NCBI RefSeq assembly: GCF_900456775.1
Contig: NZ_UAUL01000011.1
Location: 62,001 to 126,000 of the forward strand
Length of the DNA: 64,000 nt
Source: Sarcina ventriculi
Lineage (GTDB): Bacteria; Bacillota; Clostridia; Clostridiales; Clostridiaceae
Direction: 5' to 3'
Part shown: one piece after another, positions 8,255-18,900 of the stretch
Layout: the number at the start of each line of letters is the position of its first letter
Position numbering within the stretch: position 1 is the stretch's first letter
Program-made: the position numbers and the translations under genes
Notes under the pieces: model-generated
What the model was told of the DNA's origin: nothing
The model's database searches: none
The model's input: only the letters and a program-made list of their open reading frames with translations

Positions 8255-9685
8255 ATGTGTTTGCAAAAAAATCACTGGTTTATGATTTTTATAACATATT
8301 TTTCTATATTAAAGAAAGTATGGCCATATATTATATTTATTACGTTGCAATTTGAAGGATATATGATAATAACGTTAATAATTATATTGCTTATATTGCT
8401 TTTTTTTAGTTTTTTACGATGGATAAATACGAAAATAGTCATTACAAATAGTGATCTTATTTATAGAGAAGGGACTTTTTTTAAAAATGAAATAATAATT
8501 CCAATTCAAAATATATCTTTAATAGAACTTGAGAGAAATTGGTTTTATAAAATATTAAAACTTAGAAAATTTAAGGTTGATAATTTATCTTCAAGTAAAG
8601 GCAATCAAATATATATGATATTAAAGGTTAAGGAATTAAATTATTTGTACAATAACTTAAGTTTTAGAATAAAAAATATTATAAGTAAAGATAGCTTAAA
8701 TATAAATAAATATTTAGGATATAAAATTTCAGCAATGCATTTAATTTTATTGTCAATGCTTAGGAGTAATATAATACTTGGAATTGGTGTTTTAATATCT
8801 TTTATAAACTTGATTGGTAAAATAAATAAGCAAATACAAGGTGAAATAAAACAAATATTAATAGACTTTTTAACTGAAAATATAGATTTAAAAGGAACAT
8901 ACCTTGCTATATTATTATCTATTTTATTTGTTATAACAATATTGCTTTTAGTGGTTTTAGTATTTTCAATTTTAGCAACTTTAATCAAATATTATAAATT
9001 TATAATATTTAGAAAAAAAAATTATTTAAGAGTTGAATATGGTCTTTTTAATAGAAAAAATTACTCTATTCCAACTGAAAATATCCATGCATTGAAAGTG
9101 GAACAAAATATATTATGTCAAATTTTTAATTTATATACTATAAAATGTTCTGTAGTTGGATATGGAGACGAGGTTAAAGAGGATGAGGTTATATTTCCTA
9201 TGTGTGGGGAGGATCTTTTAAATGACATATTAATTCATATAATTCCTGAATTTTATTTTCAAGGGAATATATATAGGACAGACAAAAAAAATATAATGAG
9301 GTTTTTCAATATGCCAGTTTTTATTGCAAGTTTAATATCGGTTATAGCATTTTTGTATTCTAATGATCTTATATTAGTTTCAATAATTATACCAATAGTT
9401 GTATTAAATAGGTTTTTGGTTTTAAAAAATAATGAAGTTGGCGTAAGTGATACATTGTTTTATATAAGTTATAAAGGTTTTGGTAGAACAAAATTATATA
9501 TAAGAAAAAGTAGTACAGAAGAGATATGGTCTATTGCAAATCCATTCCAAAGAAGAAAAAATATTTGCAATATTAAATTTAAATATTATTCACAAAAAAG
9601 ACAAGATATTAAGTCAGTTAAAAATTTAGATTCATCTATTTACAATCTATTAAAAAACAGTTTTGTTTTAGAAAAATTTAATTAA
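8255..9685 (+). CDS. Multi-bPH2 membrane protein, YdbT-like
   Basis: A 476-residue polytopic protein with repeated cassettes of two transmembrane helices plus a bPH_2 domain. PH domains are visible around residues 65-130 (IVITNSDLIYREGTFFKNE, then IIPIQNISLIELER), 255-320 (YLRVEYGLFNRKNYSIPTE) and, weaker, 390-460. Partner of the preceding YdbS-like gene, together forming the usual two-gene operon. The start at ATG 8255 has TGAGG upstream, overlapping the previous gene's end. Function unknown beyond membrane association. Confidence 0.82.
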   Translation: MCLQKNHWFMIFITYFSILKKVWPYIIFITLQFEGYMIITLIIILLILLFFSFLRWINTKIVITNSDLIYREGTFFKNEIIIPIQNISLIELERNWFYKILKLRKFKVDNLSSSKGNQIYMILKVKELNYLYNNLSFRIKNIISKDSLNINKYLGYKISAMHLILLSMLRSNIILGIGVLISFINLIGKINKQIQGEIKQILIDFLTENIDLKGTYLAILLSILFVITILLLVVLVFSILATLIKYYKFIIFRKKNYLRVEYGLFNRKNYSIPTENIHALKVEQNILCQIFNLYTIKCSVVGYGDEVKEDEVIFPMCGEDLLNDILIHIIPEFYFQGNIYRTDKKNIMRFFNMPVFIASLISVIAFLYSNDLILVSIIIPIVVLNRFLVLKNNEVGVSDTLFYISYKGFGRTKLYIRKSSTEEIWSIANPFQRRKNICNIKFKYYSQKRQDIKSVKNLDSSIYNLLKNSFVLEKFN

Positions 9686-9834
9686 TATTTATAAAGTATA
9701 TTAATAAGTTTAGTTTTATACCAATGAAGATTTAATTATTTTTATTATAATCATTAAAAAATTTATAAGATTAAGGGGTAAATTTAATGTATAATATAAG
9801 TATACTTAAGATAAGATTTGGGGGTTGTAAATAG

Positions 9835-10758
9835 ATGAAAGTAGGGTTAGTATTAGCAGGTGGTGGAGGAAAGGGAGCTTATCAACTAGGAGTTTGGAAA
9901 GCGCTAAAGCAATTTGGTATAGATAAATATATAAAAATTTTTTCTGGAACTTCAGTAGGTGCTATAAATGCAGTTCTTTTTGCTCAAAACGACTTGAGAA
10001 AAGCTGAAGCAATGTGGAATGAAGTAGACATGGAAACATTAATCCCTTTAAATAAAATGGAACTTATAAAAAAAGGTATACAGCTTGCCATAGGAGCTAA
10101 AGGGTTGAAATATATAAAAAAATATAACATGGGTAGAGTTATAGAAAATGGAGATGTTTCAACAGATGGATTTATGAAGTTTTTAGATAAGTATATAGAT
10201 ATTAACAAGATTAAAGCTAGAGGGGTTACATGTTACGCTTCGTGTACAGAAATGCCAGATTTTAATGTTAAATATTTTAAAATAAATAATTATGAAGATA
10301 GTGTAGCTAAAAATATAATATTAGGTTCTGCATCTCTTCCACTTATCTATAAGAGTTCTGTAATTGATGGAAAGAGATACTTAGATGGTGGTATGGTTGA
10401 TAATGTACCAATAAAGCCAGTTTATGATGCTGGGTGTGATATTATAATAGTTGTCCCATTGTCTAAAAGTGTGTACATAGATAAAAAGAAGTTTCCAAAT
10501 GCGATAATAATAGAGATTAGTCCAACTAAACTAAATGAAGGAGTAATAGATGGAGTTTTAAATTTAGATTTGGAAGCTAAAAGAAAGAGAATAAATGCTG
10601 GTTATTTAGATGCTATAAATGCATTGGGTTCTGTATTATATCTTAAAAATTTTAATAGAATTAATAATATAAGGGATAGGCATTATAAAATAACTGATAA
10701 TCTAAGGAATTTACTGAAAATAACAAATAAGCGTAATAGGAGACCTATTAGAAGGTAA
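9835..10758 (+). CDS. Patatin-like phospholipase
   Basis: A 307-residue protein with the patatin catalytic layout. The glycine-rich oxyanion loop is GGGGKGAYQ (residues 9-17), the nucleophile elbow GTSVG has Ser about residue 40, and the catalytic Asp lies in LDGGMVDN (about residue 184). The family hydrolyses acyl chains of membrane lipids. There is no signal peptide, so it acts in the cytosol or on the inner membrane face. The C-terminus is basic (NKRNRRPIRR). It is placed before topB with only a short gap, so the two may share transcripts, but no functional link is known. Confidence 0.9.
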   Translation: MKVGLVLAGGGGKGAYQLGVWKALKQFGIDKYIKIFSGTSVGAINAVLFAQNDLRKAEAMWNEVDMETLIPLNKMELIKKGIQLAIGAKGLKYIKKYNMGRVIENGDVSTDGFMKFLDKYIDINKIKARGVTCYASCTEMPDFNVKYFKINNYEDSVAKNIILGSASLPLIYKSSVIDGKRYLDGGMVDNVPIKPVYDAGCDIIIVVPLSKSVYIDKKKFPNAIIIEISPTKLNEGVIDGVLNLDLEAKRKRINAGYLDAINALGSVLYLKNFNRINNIRDRHYKITDNLRNLLKITNKRNRRPIRR

Positions 10759-10823
10759 TATAATATCATTAAATTTTAGAAAGGGATTTGACATTTAATA
10801 AAAAATTGTCAAAAGTAGATAAT

Positions 10824-13013
10824 ATGAATAAAACGTTAATTTTAGCTGAAAAACCTAGTGTGGCTAGAGAGATAGCTAGGGTACTAAAGTGTAAAAATAA
10901 TAAAGGGTCTTACATAGAGGGTGAAAGATATATAGTAACTTGGGCTTTAGGGCATTTAGTAAGTCTTGCAGATCCTGAGGAATATGATAAAAAATATAAA
11001 ACTTGGAGTTTTGAAAACCTTCCTATGATACCTAAAACTACAAAGTTTATTGTTCTTAAAAAAACATCTAAACAATTTTATGAGGTAAAAAAACTTTTAA
11101 ATAGTGATAAGGTTTCAGATATAGTAATAGCTACAGATGCAGGGCGTGAGGGAGAACTTGTTGCAAGATTAATTATAGAAAAATCAAATGTAAAAAAGCC
11201 AATGAAAAGACTTTGGATTTCATCTCAAACAGATAAGGCTATAATTGAAGGATTTAAAAATTTAAAAGATGCTTCAAGATATAATAATTTATATAAAGCT
11301 GCATTATGTAGAGCAGAGGCTGATTGGTTAGTTGGTCTTAATGCAACTCGTGCTTTAACTTGTAAGTATAATGCTCAATTGTCAGCTGGAAGAGTTCAAT
11401 CACCAACACTTGCAATGATAGTTTCACGAGAAGAGGAAATAAATTCTTTTAAACCAAAGCCATATTACACTATTAAAGTAAAAGCTAATGGATTTTATTT
11501 AGATTGGATTAATAAGGATAATAATAAAAGTATCTTTAATGAAGAATTTGCTAATAAAATAAAAAATAAAATTTACAAAAAAGATGGAATTATAGTAGAT
11601 ATAAAGGAAACTCATAAAAAAACATTTTCACCGCTTCTTTATGATTTAACGGAGCTTCAAAAAGATGCTAATAGAATATGGGGATATTCTGCTAAGCAAA
11701 CATTATCAATAATGCAAAGATTATATGAGAATCATAAAGCTTTAACATATCCAAGAACTGATTCAAGATATATATCAAAAGATATAGTAGAAACTCTAAA
11801 GGATAGATTACAAGCTATAAACACAGGAAGTTATAGAATTATAGCATCTGAAATATTAAAAAATAAAGTAAATACCAATAAGAATTTTGTAGATGATTCA
11901 AAAGTGTCTGACCATCACGCTATAATACCTACTGAGGAGAAAGCTAATGTATTAAACTTAAATACTGAAGAAAGGCATATTTATGATTTAGTTGTTAAAA
12001 GGTTTTTAAGTGTTATGTTAAAACCTTTTGAATATATACAAACAGATATAATAGTTGATATAGACGGAGAAAGATTTAAGGCTAGTGGAAAAGTTGTCAA
12101 AAATAAAGGATGGAAAGTCGTTTATGATAAAAATGATTTAGAAGATTCTTTAGAGGATGACAATCAAATTTTACCTAAATTAAATAAAGGAGATAAAATA
12201 TCTGTTTTAGATATACAATTAAATTGTCTAAAAACAAAAGCGCCAAGCAGATTTAATGAAGGAACTTTATTAAAGGCTATGGAAAATCCTCAAAAATATA
12301 TAAATATTAATAGTAGAGAGTATGCTAAAACATTAGGTGAAACAGGTGGACTTGGAACTGTTGCCACAAGGGCAGATATAATAGATAAGCTGTTTAATTC
12401 TTATGTTATAGAGAAGAAAGGCAGAGAAATATATCCAACATCTAAAGGAAAACAGCTTATACAGCTTGTTCCAAGAGATTTAAAGTCACCTCTTTTAACA
12501 GCTAAATGGGAAAAAGATTTAGAAGATATAAGTAAAGGAAAATTAAGCTCTAAAGAATTTATAAATTCAATGAGAGATTATTCAAAGGATTTAGTTTTAG
12601 AAATTAAAAAAAGTAGTGAAAATTTTATCCATGATAATAAGACAGGGAATAAATGTCCAAATTGCGGAAAATATTTATTAGAGGTAAAGGGCAAAAATGG
12701 AACGGTAATGAATGTATGTCAAGATAGAAGTTGCGGTTTTAAAGAGGTAGTAAGTCGCATTACAAATGCTAGATGTCCAGAGTGTAAAAAGAAGTTAGAA
12801 CTTAGAGGTCATGGAAATTCGAAGATATATGTATGTACCGGAACTAATTGTAATTTTAGAGAAAAGGAATCACAGTTTAAGAAGAGATTTGAAAATAATG
12901 ATAAGGTTAATAAAAGAGAAGTCAATAAAATAATGCAAAAGATGAAGAAAGAGGCTAGTGAGAATATAAATAATCCTTTTGCAAATCTTATGGACATGTT
13001 TAATCAAAAATAA
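10824..13013 (+). CDS. topB: DNA topoisomerase III (type IA)
   Basis: About 729 residues. The TOPRIM region at the N-terminus shows LAEKPSVAREIAR and later IATDAGREGELVAR. The catalytic Tyr lies in YPRTDSRY (about Y309). The C-terminus holds two four-cysteine zinc ribbons (CPNCGKYL...CQDRSCG and CPECKKKL...CTGTNC) before a basic tail. It relaxes negative supercoils and decatenates single-stranded DNA intermediates. I take ATG 10824 because family members start MNKTLILAEKPS. The in-frame TTG at 10788 lies only two bases after an AAAGGG site, so the translation start is not certain. A perfect short terminator follows. Confidence 0.93.
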   Translation: MNKTLILAEKPSVAREIARVLKCKNNKGSYIEGERYIVTWALGHLVSLADPEEYDKKYKTWSFENLPMIPKTTKFIVLKKTSKQFYEVKKLLNSDKVSDIVIATDAGREGELVARLIIEKSNVKKPMKRLWISSQTDKAIIEGFKNLKDASRYNNLYKAALCRAEADWLVGLNATRALTCKYNAQLSAGRVQSPTLAMIVSREEEINSFKPKPYYTIKVKANGFYLDWINKDNNKSIFNEEFANKIKNKIYKKDGIIVDIKETHKKTFSPLLYDLTELQKDANRIWGYSAKQTLSIMQRLYENHKALTYPRTDSRYISKDIVETLKDRLQAINTGSYRIIASEILKNKVNTNKNFVDDSKVSDHHAIIPTEEKANVLNLNTEERHIYDLVVKRFLSVMLKPFEYIQTDIIVDIDGERFKASGKVVKNKGWKVVYDKNDLEDSLEDDNQILPKLNKGDKISVLDIQLNCLKTKAPSRFNEGTLLKAMENPQKYININSREYAKTLGETGGLGTVATRADIIDKLFNSYVIEKKGREIYPTSKGKQLIQLVPRDLKSPLLTAKWEKDLEDISKGKLSSKEFINSMRDYSKDLVLEIKKSSENFIHDNKTGNKCPNCGKYLLEVKGKNGTVMNVCQDRSCGFKEVVSRITNARCPECKKKLELRGHGNSKIYVCTGTNCNFREKESQFKKRFENNDKVNKREVNKIMQKMKKEASENINNPFANLMDMFNQK

Positions 13014-13038
13014 GAGCATTTAATGCTCTTATTTTTTT
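13012..13038. terminator. Terminator between topB and the convergent DUF2227 gene
   Basis: AAGAGCATT pairs with AATGCTCTT, then ATTTTTTT. On the minus strand the stop codon of the opposing gene (13029-13031) lies within the hairpin. Confidence 0.85.
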
Positions 13039-13583
13039 ATTGTTTTTTTCTTTTTATAATTTTTCTTTTTAGATGATGTCTTTTTTTTGAAAGATGTTGT
13101 AATTATATCTGTTATTGTATGAAGCCCAGATCCAATAAATAGAGCTAAAAAAATATTTAAAAATATTTTATCATTACTTAAAATGAATTTAATATTTTCT
13201 TTTATTATGCTTGGAGGAGAAATTTTAATAATAGAAAATGAATAAAGTAGTGAAAAAATTATAATAAACATTGAATATAGATACAGTATTCTAATTAAAG
13301 GACCTAAAATAAATCCATGGCTAAATATACTTCGATGTTTAAAAAATCTTTGATAGGGAATCCAAATAAATTTAACTTTTCCCCATCTTTTAAATTCATT
13401 GCTTTTTATATCTAAATCTCCTGAAAACATATATCCACCAAATATATATGAGGCAACGCCAATTAAAGTTAAAAATATAGCTCCATTTTTACCAAAAAAA
13501 CTTATGTCTAAAAGTAAAAATATTATTGCAACTAATGGTGAAAATATAAGAGTTATTTTATCGTGAGTTTTCCCAGATGCCAA
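13029..13583 (-). CDS. DUF2227-type membrane protein, putative metal-binding
   Basis: A 184-residue protein with three to four hydrophobic helices and family-conserved polar residues: KTHDKIT at the N-terminus, FSGDLDI, KHRSIFSHG and GLHTITDI. The His/Asp pattern resembles the metal-dependent membrane hydrolase group around DUF2227/YdjM. The C-terminus is strongly basic (Lys-rich) and cytosolic. The start is TTG, read from AAGGAG 8 bases upstream. It lies just downstream of the DUF2156 gene on the same strand, so they may form an operon. Enzymatic activity not established. Confidence 0.75.
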   Translation of the reverse strand: MASGKTHDKITLIFSPLVAIIFLLLDISFFGKNGAIFLTLIGVASYIFGGYMFSGDLDIKSNEFKRWGKVKFIWIPYQRFFKHRSIFSHGFILGPLIRILYLYSMFIIIFSLLYSFSIIKISPPSIIKENIKFILSNDKIFLNIFLALFIGSGLHTITDIITTSFKKKTSSKKKNYKKKKTIKK

Positions 13584-13595
13584 AATTTGTACTCC

Positions 13596-14492
13596 TTAAA
13601 ATTTAAATTTTATCCAGTATTTCTTTAATTTTTTTATAGGATAATAAGATTCTTTAGATTGTCTAAGACCTAAATTGCCACAATCTTCTTGTCTATTTAT
13701 AAATGTAGTTTTTGAAAAATCTTTTAATAAGAATTCTCTATTTAAAAAGGAATAAACCCCATTATAATCATTATTAGCCTTTTCTATATGAATTATTCCA
13801 GTATTATTTAAAATATCGCCTATAGAGAATCCAACGATACTACTATTATCATAAATGGCAATTGATTTTAAATCAAGATGATTCATATTATGAAAACATT
13901 CTAAAATAGCTTTTCTTTCTAAATCAAAGTTTGTGAAAGAATAATTTCTATTTTTATTCCAAATATCTAAAAGTTTTAAGCAATCATCTTTGATTTTATC
14001 AGAATAAATTTCTTTGATTTTGCAATTATATAATTTTTTAAAAGTGTTATAATGATTTCTTTTTTTATGATATTTAGAACCTTTTAATTCTATTAAATCA
14101 TTTGTTTTATAAATATATTCAAAATCATTTATATCCTCAAAAATTTCTATTTTATTTTTAAATTCAAATTGTAGATAATTCTTAAAATTTTCTTCTACAT
14201 CGCCAAATAAAAAATTAAAGTTATCTTCTTTTAATGATAAATTTTTTAATTTTTTTATAATAGAATTTATAGAACTTTTAGTGTATCCTAAAGGTTGCAT
14301 AAAGTACTTACCTTTATCTTCTTGCCTTAAAATTATTAAAGCACCGTCTATTATAGAATATTTTATATTAAATGAATTTCTCCACATGAAAAGGGAAGAA
14401 AATAAATATTCATACGATAAAGAAGTTCTTTTATTAAAATAGCTAGATAAAAGATTTTTATCCTCTATTGTTATATCTTTAAAACCCTTCAA
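13596..14492 (-). CDS. DUF2156 (GNAT-fold, PG-lysyltransferase-like) protein
   Basis: About 298 residues. The pattern matches DUF2156 proteins: SYEYLFSSLFMWRN near the N-terminus, a central KKRNHYNTFKK segment, IVGFSIGDIL, and the C-terminal FINRQEDCGNLGLRQSKESY. The fold is that of the cytosolic C-terminal domain of MprF and related aminoacyl or peptidyl transferases. No membrane part is present, so it is not a full MprF. AAGGAA abuts the GTG at 14501, while a TTG three codons on (14492) sits at proper distance, so I choose TTG. Acceptor substrate unknown. Confidence 0.8.
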   Translation of the reverse strand: MKGFKDITIEDKNLLSSYFNKRTSLSYEYLFSSLFMWRNSFNIKYSIIDGALIILRQEDKGKYFMQPLGYTKSSINSIIKKLKNLSLKEDNFNFLFGDVEENFKNYLQFEFKNKIEIFEDINDFEYIYKTNDLIELKGSKYHKKRNHYNTFKKLYNCKIKEIYSDKIKDDCLKLLDIWNKNRNYSFTNFDLERKAILECFHNMNHLDLKSIAIYDNSSIVGFSIGDILNNTGIIHIEKANNDYNGVYSFLNREFLLKDFSKTTFINRQEDCGNLGLRQSKESYYPIKKLKKYWIKFKF

Positions 14493-14674
14493 AGGTTTCA
14501 CTTCCTTAAAACAAAATTTTTTGTTTATAAATGTTTGTTATATTATAATTTTATAGTATTATAATATATGAATTATAATATATTATATATTTTGAAGTAT
14601 AAAAATGACAAAATATATATCAATGTTTAAAAATTATTATTTTATTACTTATGGATTGAAATGGAGTTTAAATT

Positions 14675-15673
14675 ATGGAAAATAATGATGAAATATTTTT
14701 AAGTATAGTAATCCCTATGTATAATAGTGAAAAGTATATAAAGTCTTGTTTAGAGTCTTTAAAAAAACAAAGTGTTAAAAACTTTGAGGTTATTATAATA
14801 GATGACGATTCAAATGATAATTCATGTAAAATATCTAAAGAGTATTTAGATAAAGAAACACTAAAGGGAAAGGTCATTAAGTCGTCACATAAAGGACAAA
14901 GTTTTTGTAGAAATATAGGAATTAGTGAGGCTAAGGGAAAATATATTTTATTTTTAGATTCTGATGATTACATAGAGAATAATTTAGTAGAAATTATTGA
15001 AGGCATCTCTAAAGAAGATAATTATGATATGATAATTTTTGATCATAAAAGGATAAGGAAAGATAACACTCCTATTGTTATGAGAAAACAAAATTTTGAT
15101 TTTAATAAAGATATTAGAGATGGTATAGATGTTTTTCATTGTTATAGGAATAATAATTTAAGACTTTGGACAGGCTCTATAGTTTACAATAGAAATTATC
15201 TTTTAAATAATAATTTAGAGTATTTAGTAGGTTGTTATGGAGCAGAAGATTTAAATTTTATATTTAAGTGTTTATATAAAGCGCAAAAAGTAAAATGTAT
15301 AGAAAATCAGTTATCAGTTTATCATCAAAGAGAAAATTCTTTAACTAATAATGGAGATATGAAGAAAAATATGACTGTTGTAGATGCAATGGAAAATCTT
15401 TGTGAGTTTATAGAAAAGAATTCATTAAGTGATTTTTTAGAATGTATAATAAAAAATGAATTTATTCCTGAACACATAATGTATCAATTATATGGATGTG
15501 CTAAAAATACCAATAGACAAGAACTTATTAGGTTCTTAAAAGATAGTAAAATTAAAGGTTATTTTAAGAGCTGTAAATCTACAACACCTCGTTATAGCAA
15601 AAAGATTTATTATAAAATTAAGCTAGCAGAGTATGCTCCGCAAATATTTATTAAATATTGTTTAAAAAAATAA
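14675..15673 (+). CDS. Family 2 glycosyltransferase
   Basis: A 332-residue GT-A enzyme. The nucleotide-sugar binding start is LSIVIPMYNSEKYI, followed by IIDDDSNDNS and the DxD-type metal site FLDSDDYIE (about residue 95). A later AEDLNFIFKC holds the likely catalytic acid. The C-terminal part is helical, without transmembrane segments. Family 2 enzymes build cell-wall or capsular glycans or glycosylate lipids. It stands alone between a divergent DUF2156 gene and the tRNA pair, so the product cannot be inferred. The start follows TGGAG by 8 bases. Confidence 0.88.
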   Translation: MENNDEIFLSIVIPMYNSEKYIKSCLESLKKQSVKNFEVIIIDDDSNDNSCKISKEYLDKETLKGKVIKSSHKGQSFCRNIGISEAKGKYILFLDSDDYIENNLVEIIEGISKEDNYDMIIFDHKRIRKDNTPIVMRKQNFDFNKDIRDGIDVFHCYRNNNLRLWTGSIVYNRNYLLNNNLEYLVGCYGAEDLNFIFKCLYKAQKVKCIENQLSVYHQRENSLTNNGDMKKNMTVVDAMENLCEFIEKNSLSDFLECIIKNEFIPEHIMYQLYGCAKNTNRQELIRFLKDSKIKGYFKSCKSTTPRYSKKIYYKIKLAEYAPQIFIKYCLKK

Positions 15674-15682
15674 AAAAATATG

Positions 15683-15711
15683 TTGACAAAATGCGTTTAT
15701 AGGAGTAATAT
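15683..15711 (+). promoter_or_regulatory. Promoter of the tRNA-Glu/tRNA-Arg pair
   Basis: Consensus TTGACA at 15683-15688 and TAATAT at 15706-15711 with 17 bases between. Transcription would start around 15718, about 12 bases before tRNA-Glu. An overlapping TATAAT (15709-15714) has a 20-base spacer and is less likely. Confidence 0.75.
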
Positions 15712-15729
15712 AATAAACGTAGTCAACAA

Positions 15730-15804
15730 GGCCTGTTGGTCAAGCGGTTAAGACGCCACCCTCTCACGGTGGAATCAGGAGTTCGATTCTCCTACGGGTC
15801 ACCA
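15730..15804 (+). tRNA. tRNA-Glu (anticodon CTC)
   Basis: A full cloverleaf. Acceptor arm GGCCTGT pairs with ACGGGTC, the D-arm is GGTCAAGCGGTTAAGAC, the anticodon stem is CCACC/GGTGG with loop CTCTCAC (anticodon CTC), the T-arm is AGGAG-TTCGATT-CTCCT, and CCA is encoded. It reads GAG, the rarer Glu codon in an AT-rich genome. Confidence 0.95.
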
Positions 15805-15813
15805 TTTTGTTAT

Positions 15814-15890
<77 letters not shown>

Positions 15891-15920
15891 AAAGCAATGA
15901 ATTTTCATTGCTTTTTTTTT
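15891..15920 (+). terminator. Terminator of the tRNA transcript
   Basis: AAAGCAATGA pairs with TCATTGCTTT, followed by a long T run. It begins directly after the CCA of tRNA-Arg. Confidence 0.9.
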
Positions 15921-15955
15921 GTTTTAAAATATTGTTAATGAAAGGAGAAGTAATT

Positions 15956-18900
15956 TTGAATATTAGAGATTTAATAGAATACATACTAAATTCAAGTTCC
16001 TCTTTAAATTTAGAAAAAGGAAAAAGAATATTTAATAAAAATGTCATAAAAGATGTTAAAGGAAAGAAGATTGAAAATATTTATCATATATATGCAACTA
16101 TCAAAGATAATGAAAAATTATATAATACACATATAAAATTTAATATAAATGAAAGAAAAATTTTAGAAAATAGGTGTAGTTGTGAAGAATTTAAGGAAAA
16201 TTATAAGTATAAGAAAAATTTTTTATGCGAACATTTAGTCGCAACAACTTATAAATTTCGTGAATTAGCAGAAAAAAAGATTAAAACTTCTCCGACTAAA
16301 AGTGCAGAAAAAAGTTTATTATATAAAAGCACAAATCTTAATAATTTACTTGAAAAAGCTCTTTTGAAAAAAGAGAAGCTATCTTTAGAAGTTTATATAA
16401 ATGAAATAGAAAATTTAAAATCAAATTATTATCAAGTTGAGTTTAAAATAAAAGGTAGAAGTGTATACCCAATAAACAATATAAAAGAATTTGTAGAACA
16501 TATTTTAAAGTTTAAAAAATTAAAAATAAATAGCAATTTAATATATAATTTTGAGATTCATAAATTTTCAAATAATGATTACAATATTATTTATTTTCTT
16601 AAAGAGTTTATAGATTTAGACGAAAAAGTAAATGGAATACTAAGTAGAGAGTTTAAATTATTTAATGGAAAATATATAAATTTATTGCCTTCAATGCTTT
16701 ATAGATTTTTAGAAATTTTAAATGAAAAGAATATAACTTTTACAAAAAATCTTATTACATATAAAAGTAAAATTATGAAAAAAAGTTTGCCTTTGAGTTT
16801 TACAATTAAGGAAAAAGATAATTTATTATTAGTAACTAGTAAAAAAATTCTTCCCTTACCTCTTAATGAGGATTTCAATGTATTTTTGTACGATAGAAAT
16901 ATTTATCTTTTAAATATAAAAGAGCAGACTATATATAAAGAATTTTATACGATATTAAAAGATAATGGTGTAATACTTTTTGAAAAAGATTTAAAAATAT
17001 ATCAATCTCTCATAAAGTTGTTAAAAGAAATATCAAACGATATAAATTTAGGAGAGAGTTTATATAAAGCGTTAGGAGATATGTTAAAAACTAAATTTTC
17101 TATAAAAAAAGATTTGGATAATTTGTATTGCTATGTAACCCTTTGTTATGGGCAAGAAACGTTTGATTTTTTTGAACGTAATAATTGCTTAAGAAATAAA
17201 GAAAAGGAGCGAAAAATTGTTATAGCTTTAGAGAAATTAAAGTTTATAAGAAAAGATGATAAGTTTTTATTTATAGGCAATGAGCATGATTTATATTACT
17301 TTTTGAAAGAAGGAGCGCATTTATTGAGTGAATTTGGAGTAATAGAATTTTTGAATGATTTTGATAAATTAAAGCTTTATAATTCTAAGGATATTAAAGG
17401 AAGTTTGTCATTAAAAAATAATGGAATTTTATTCAAGTATGATTTTCCATTTTTAGATAGTGTTGAATTTGAAAACTTATTTAAGTCTTACAAAAACAAT
17501 GAATCTTTTTATAAGACTAGAAATAACACTTTTATAGACTTAACAGATAAAAATATTAAAGATTTTTTAAATATGTCTATAATACTTGATATAAATAATG
17601 ACAATACAGGACAAATATATATAAGTAAAGATAAAAGTATGTATTTATTTAATAAATTAAAAGGACTTGATATAGATATAGATGGGAAAGATATATTAAA
17701 CAAGCTGTATGACGAGTTTGAATCTATAAAAAGAGATAATATAGAGGGTCCTAAAGGGTTAAATGCTAATCTTAGACCTTATCAACTTTTTGGGGTTAAA
17801 TGGCTTAAAAATATAGCTAAGTTAGGTTTTGGAGGAATTTTAGCAGATGATATGGGGCTTGGAAAAACTATTCAAATAATAACTTTTTTATTATTAGAAA
17901 AAGAATGCAAAAGAAAATCGCTTATAGTTGTACCAACTTCTTTGATATATAATTGGATTGATGAATTAAAAAACTTTGCTCCAAGTTTAAAAGTAAAAGT
18001 AGCTTATGGAGATATAAAAGGGCGAGAAAAAGTACTAAGTAGCCATGAAGATTATGATGTATTATTAACAACTTATGGAACATTAAAAATAGATTATGAG
18101 TTTTATAAAAAAGAATATTTTGATTATTTCATTATAGACGAGGCACAAGCTATAAAAAATCCAAATGCTCAAATAACTCAATGTGTAAAAAAAATAAATA
18201 GTAAGGTTAGATTTGCGTTGACTGGAACTCCAATTGAAAATACATTAATAGATTTATGGTCAATTTTCGATTTTTTAATGCCTGGTTATTTAAATGCAAA
18301 AGAAGAGTTTGATAAAAAATTTAAAGAAGAACAAAGTTTAAGAGAACTAAAAAATTTAATAAGTCCTTTTATATTGAGACGTGAAAAAGAGAATGTTTTA
18401 GATGATCTTCCAGATAAATTAGAAAAGAGAATTATGATAAATATGGGAAGTGAACAGAAATTTTATTATAACTCTTTTGTTAAAACAATTAAAGAGGCTA
18501 TAAAAAATAATAAGGGAAATTTATTTAGTCATTTAACTAAATTAAGGCTTCTTTGTTTAGATCCAAGCCTTGTTATAAATGATTATAATGGGGGAAGTTC
18601 AAAAATAGATATTTTAATTCAAATTGTTCAAAATAATATAAAGGCACACAAAAAGATTCTGATATTTTCACAGTTTACAAAAGCTTTAGATTTAATAAAA
18701 ATTCATTTGCAAAATTTAGATATAAAGTATAATTATATAGATGGCAAAATATCATCAAAAGAAAGACTAAAAAGGGTTAAGGAGTTTAATGAAGGAGAAA
18801 ATACTAAAGTTTTTTTAATATCTTTAAAAGCAGGAGGGACTGGGTTAAATTTAACATCTGCAAATTTAGTAATTCATTTTGATCCTTGGTGGAATCCATC

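Noticed and set aside
15908-15955. Upstream extension of the SNF2 gene to ATG 15908
   Set aside because: Those codons translate the tRNA terminator; AAAGGAG at 15941-15947 directs initiation at TTG 15956.
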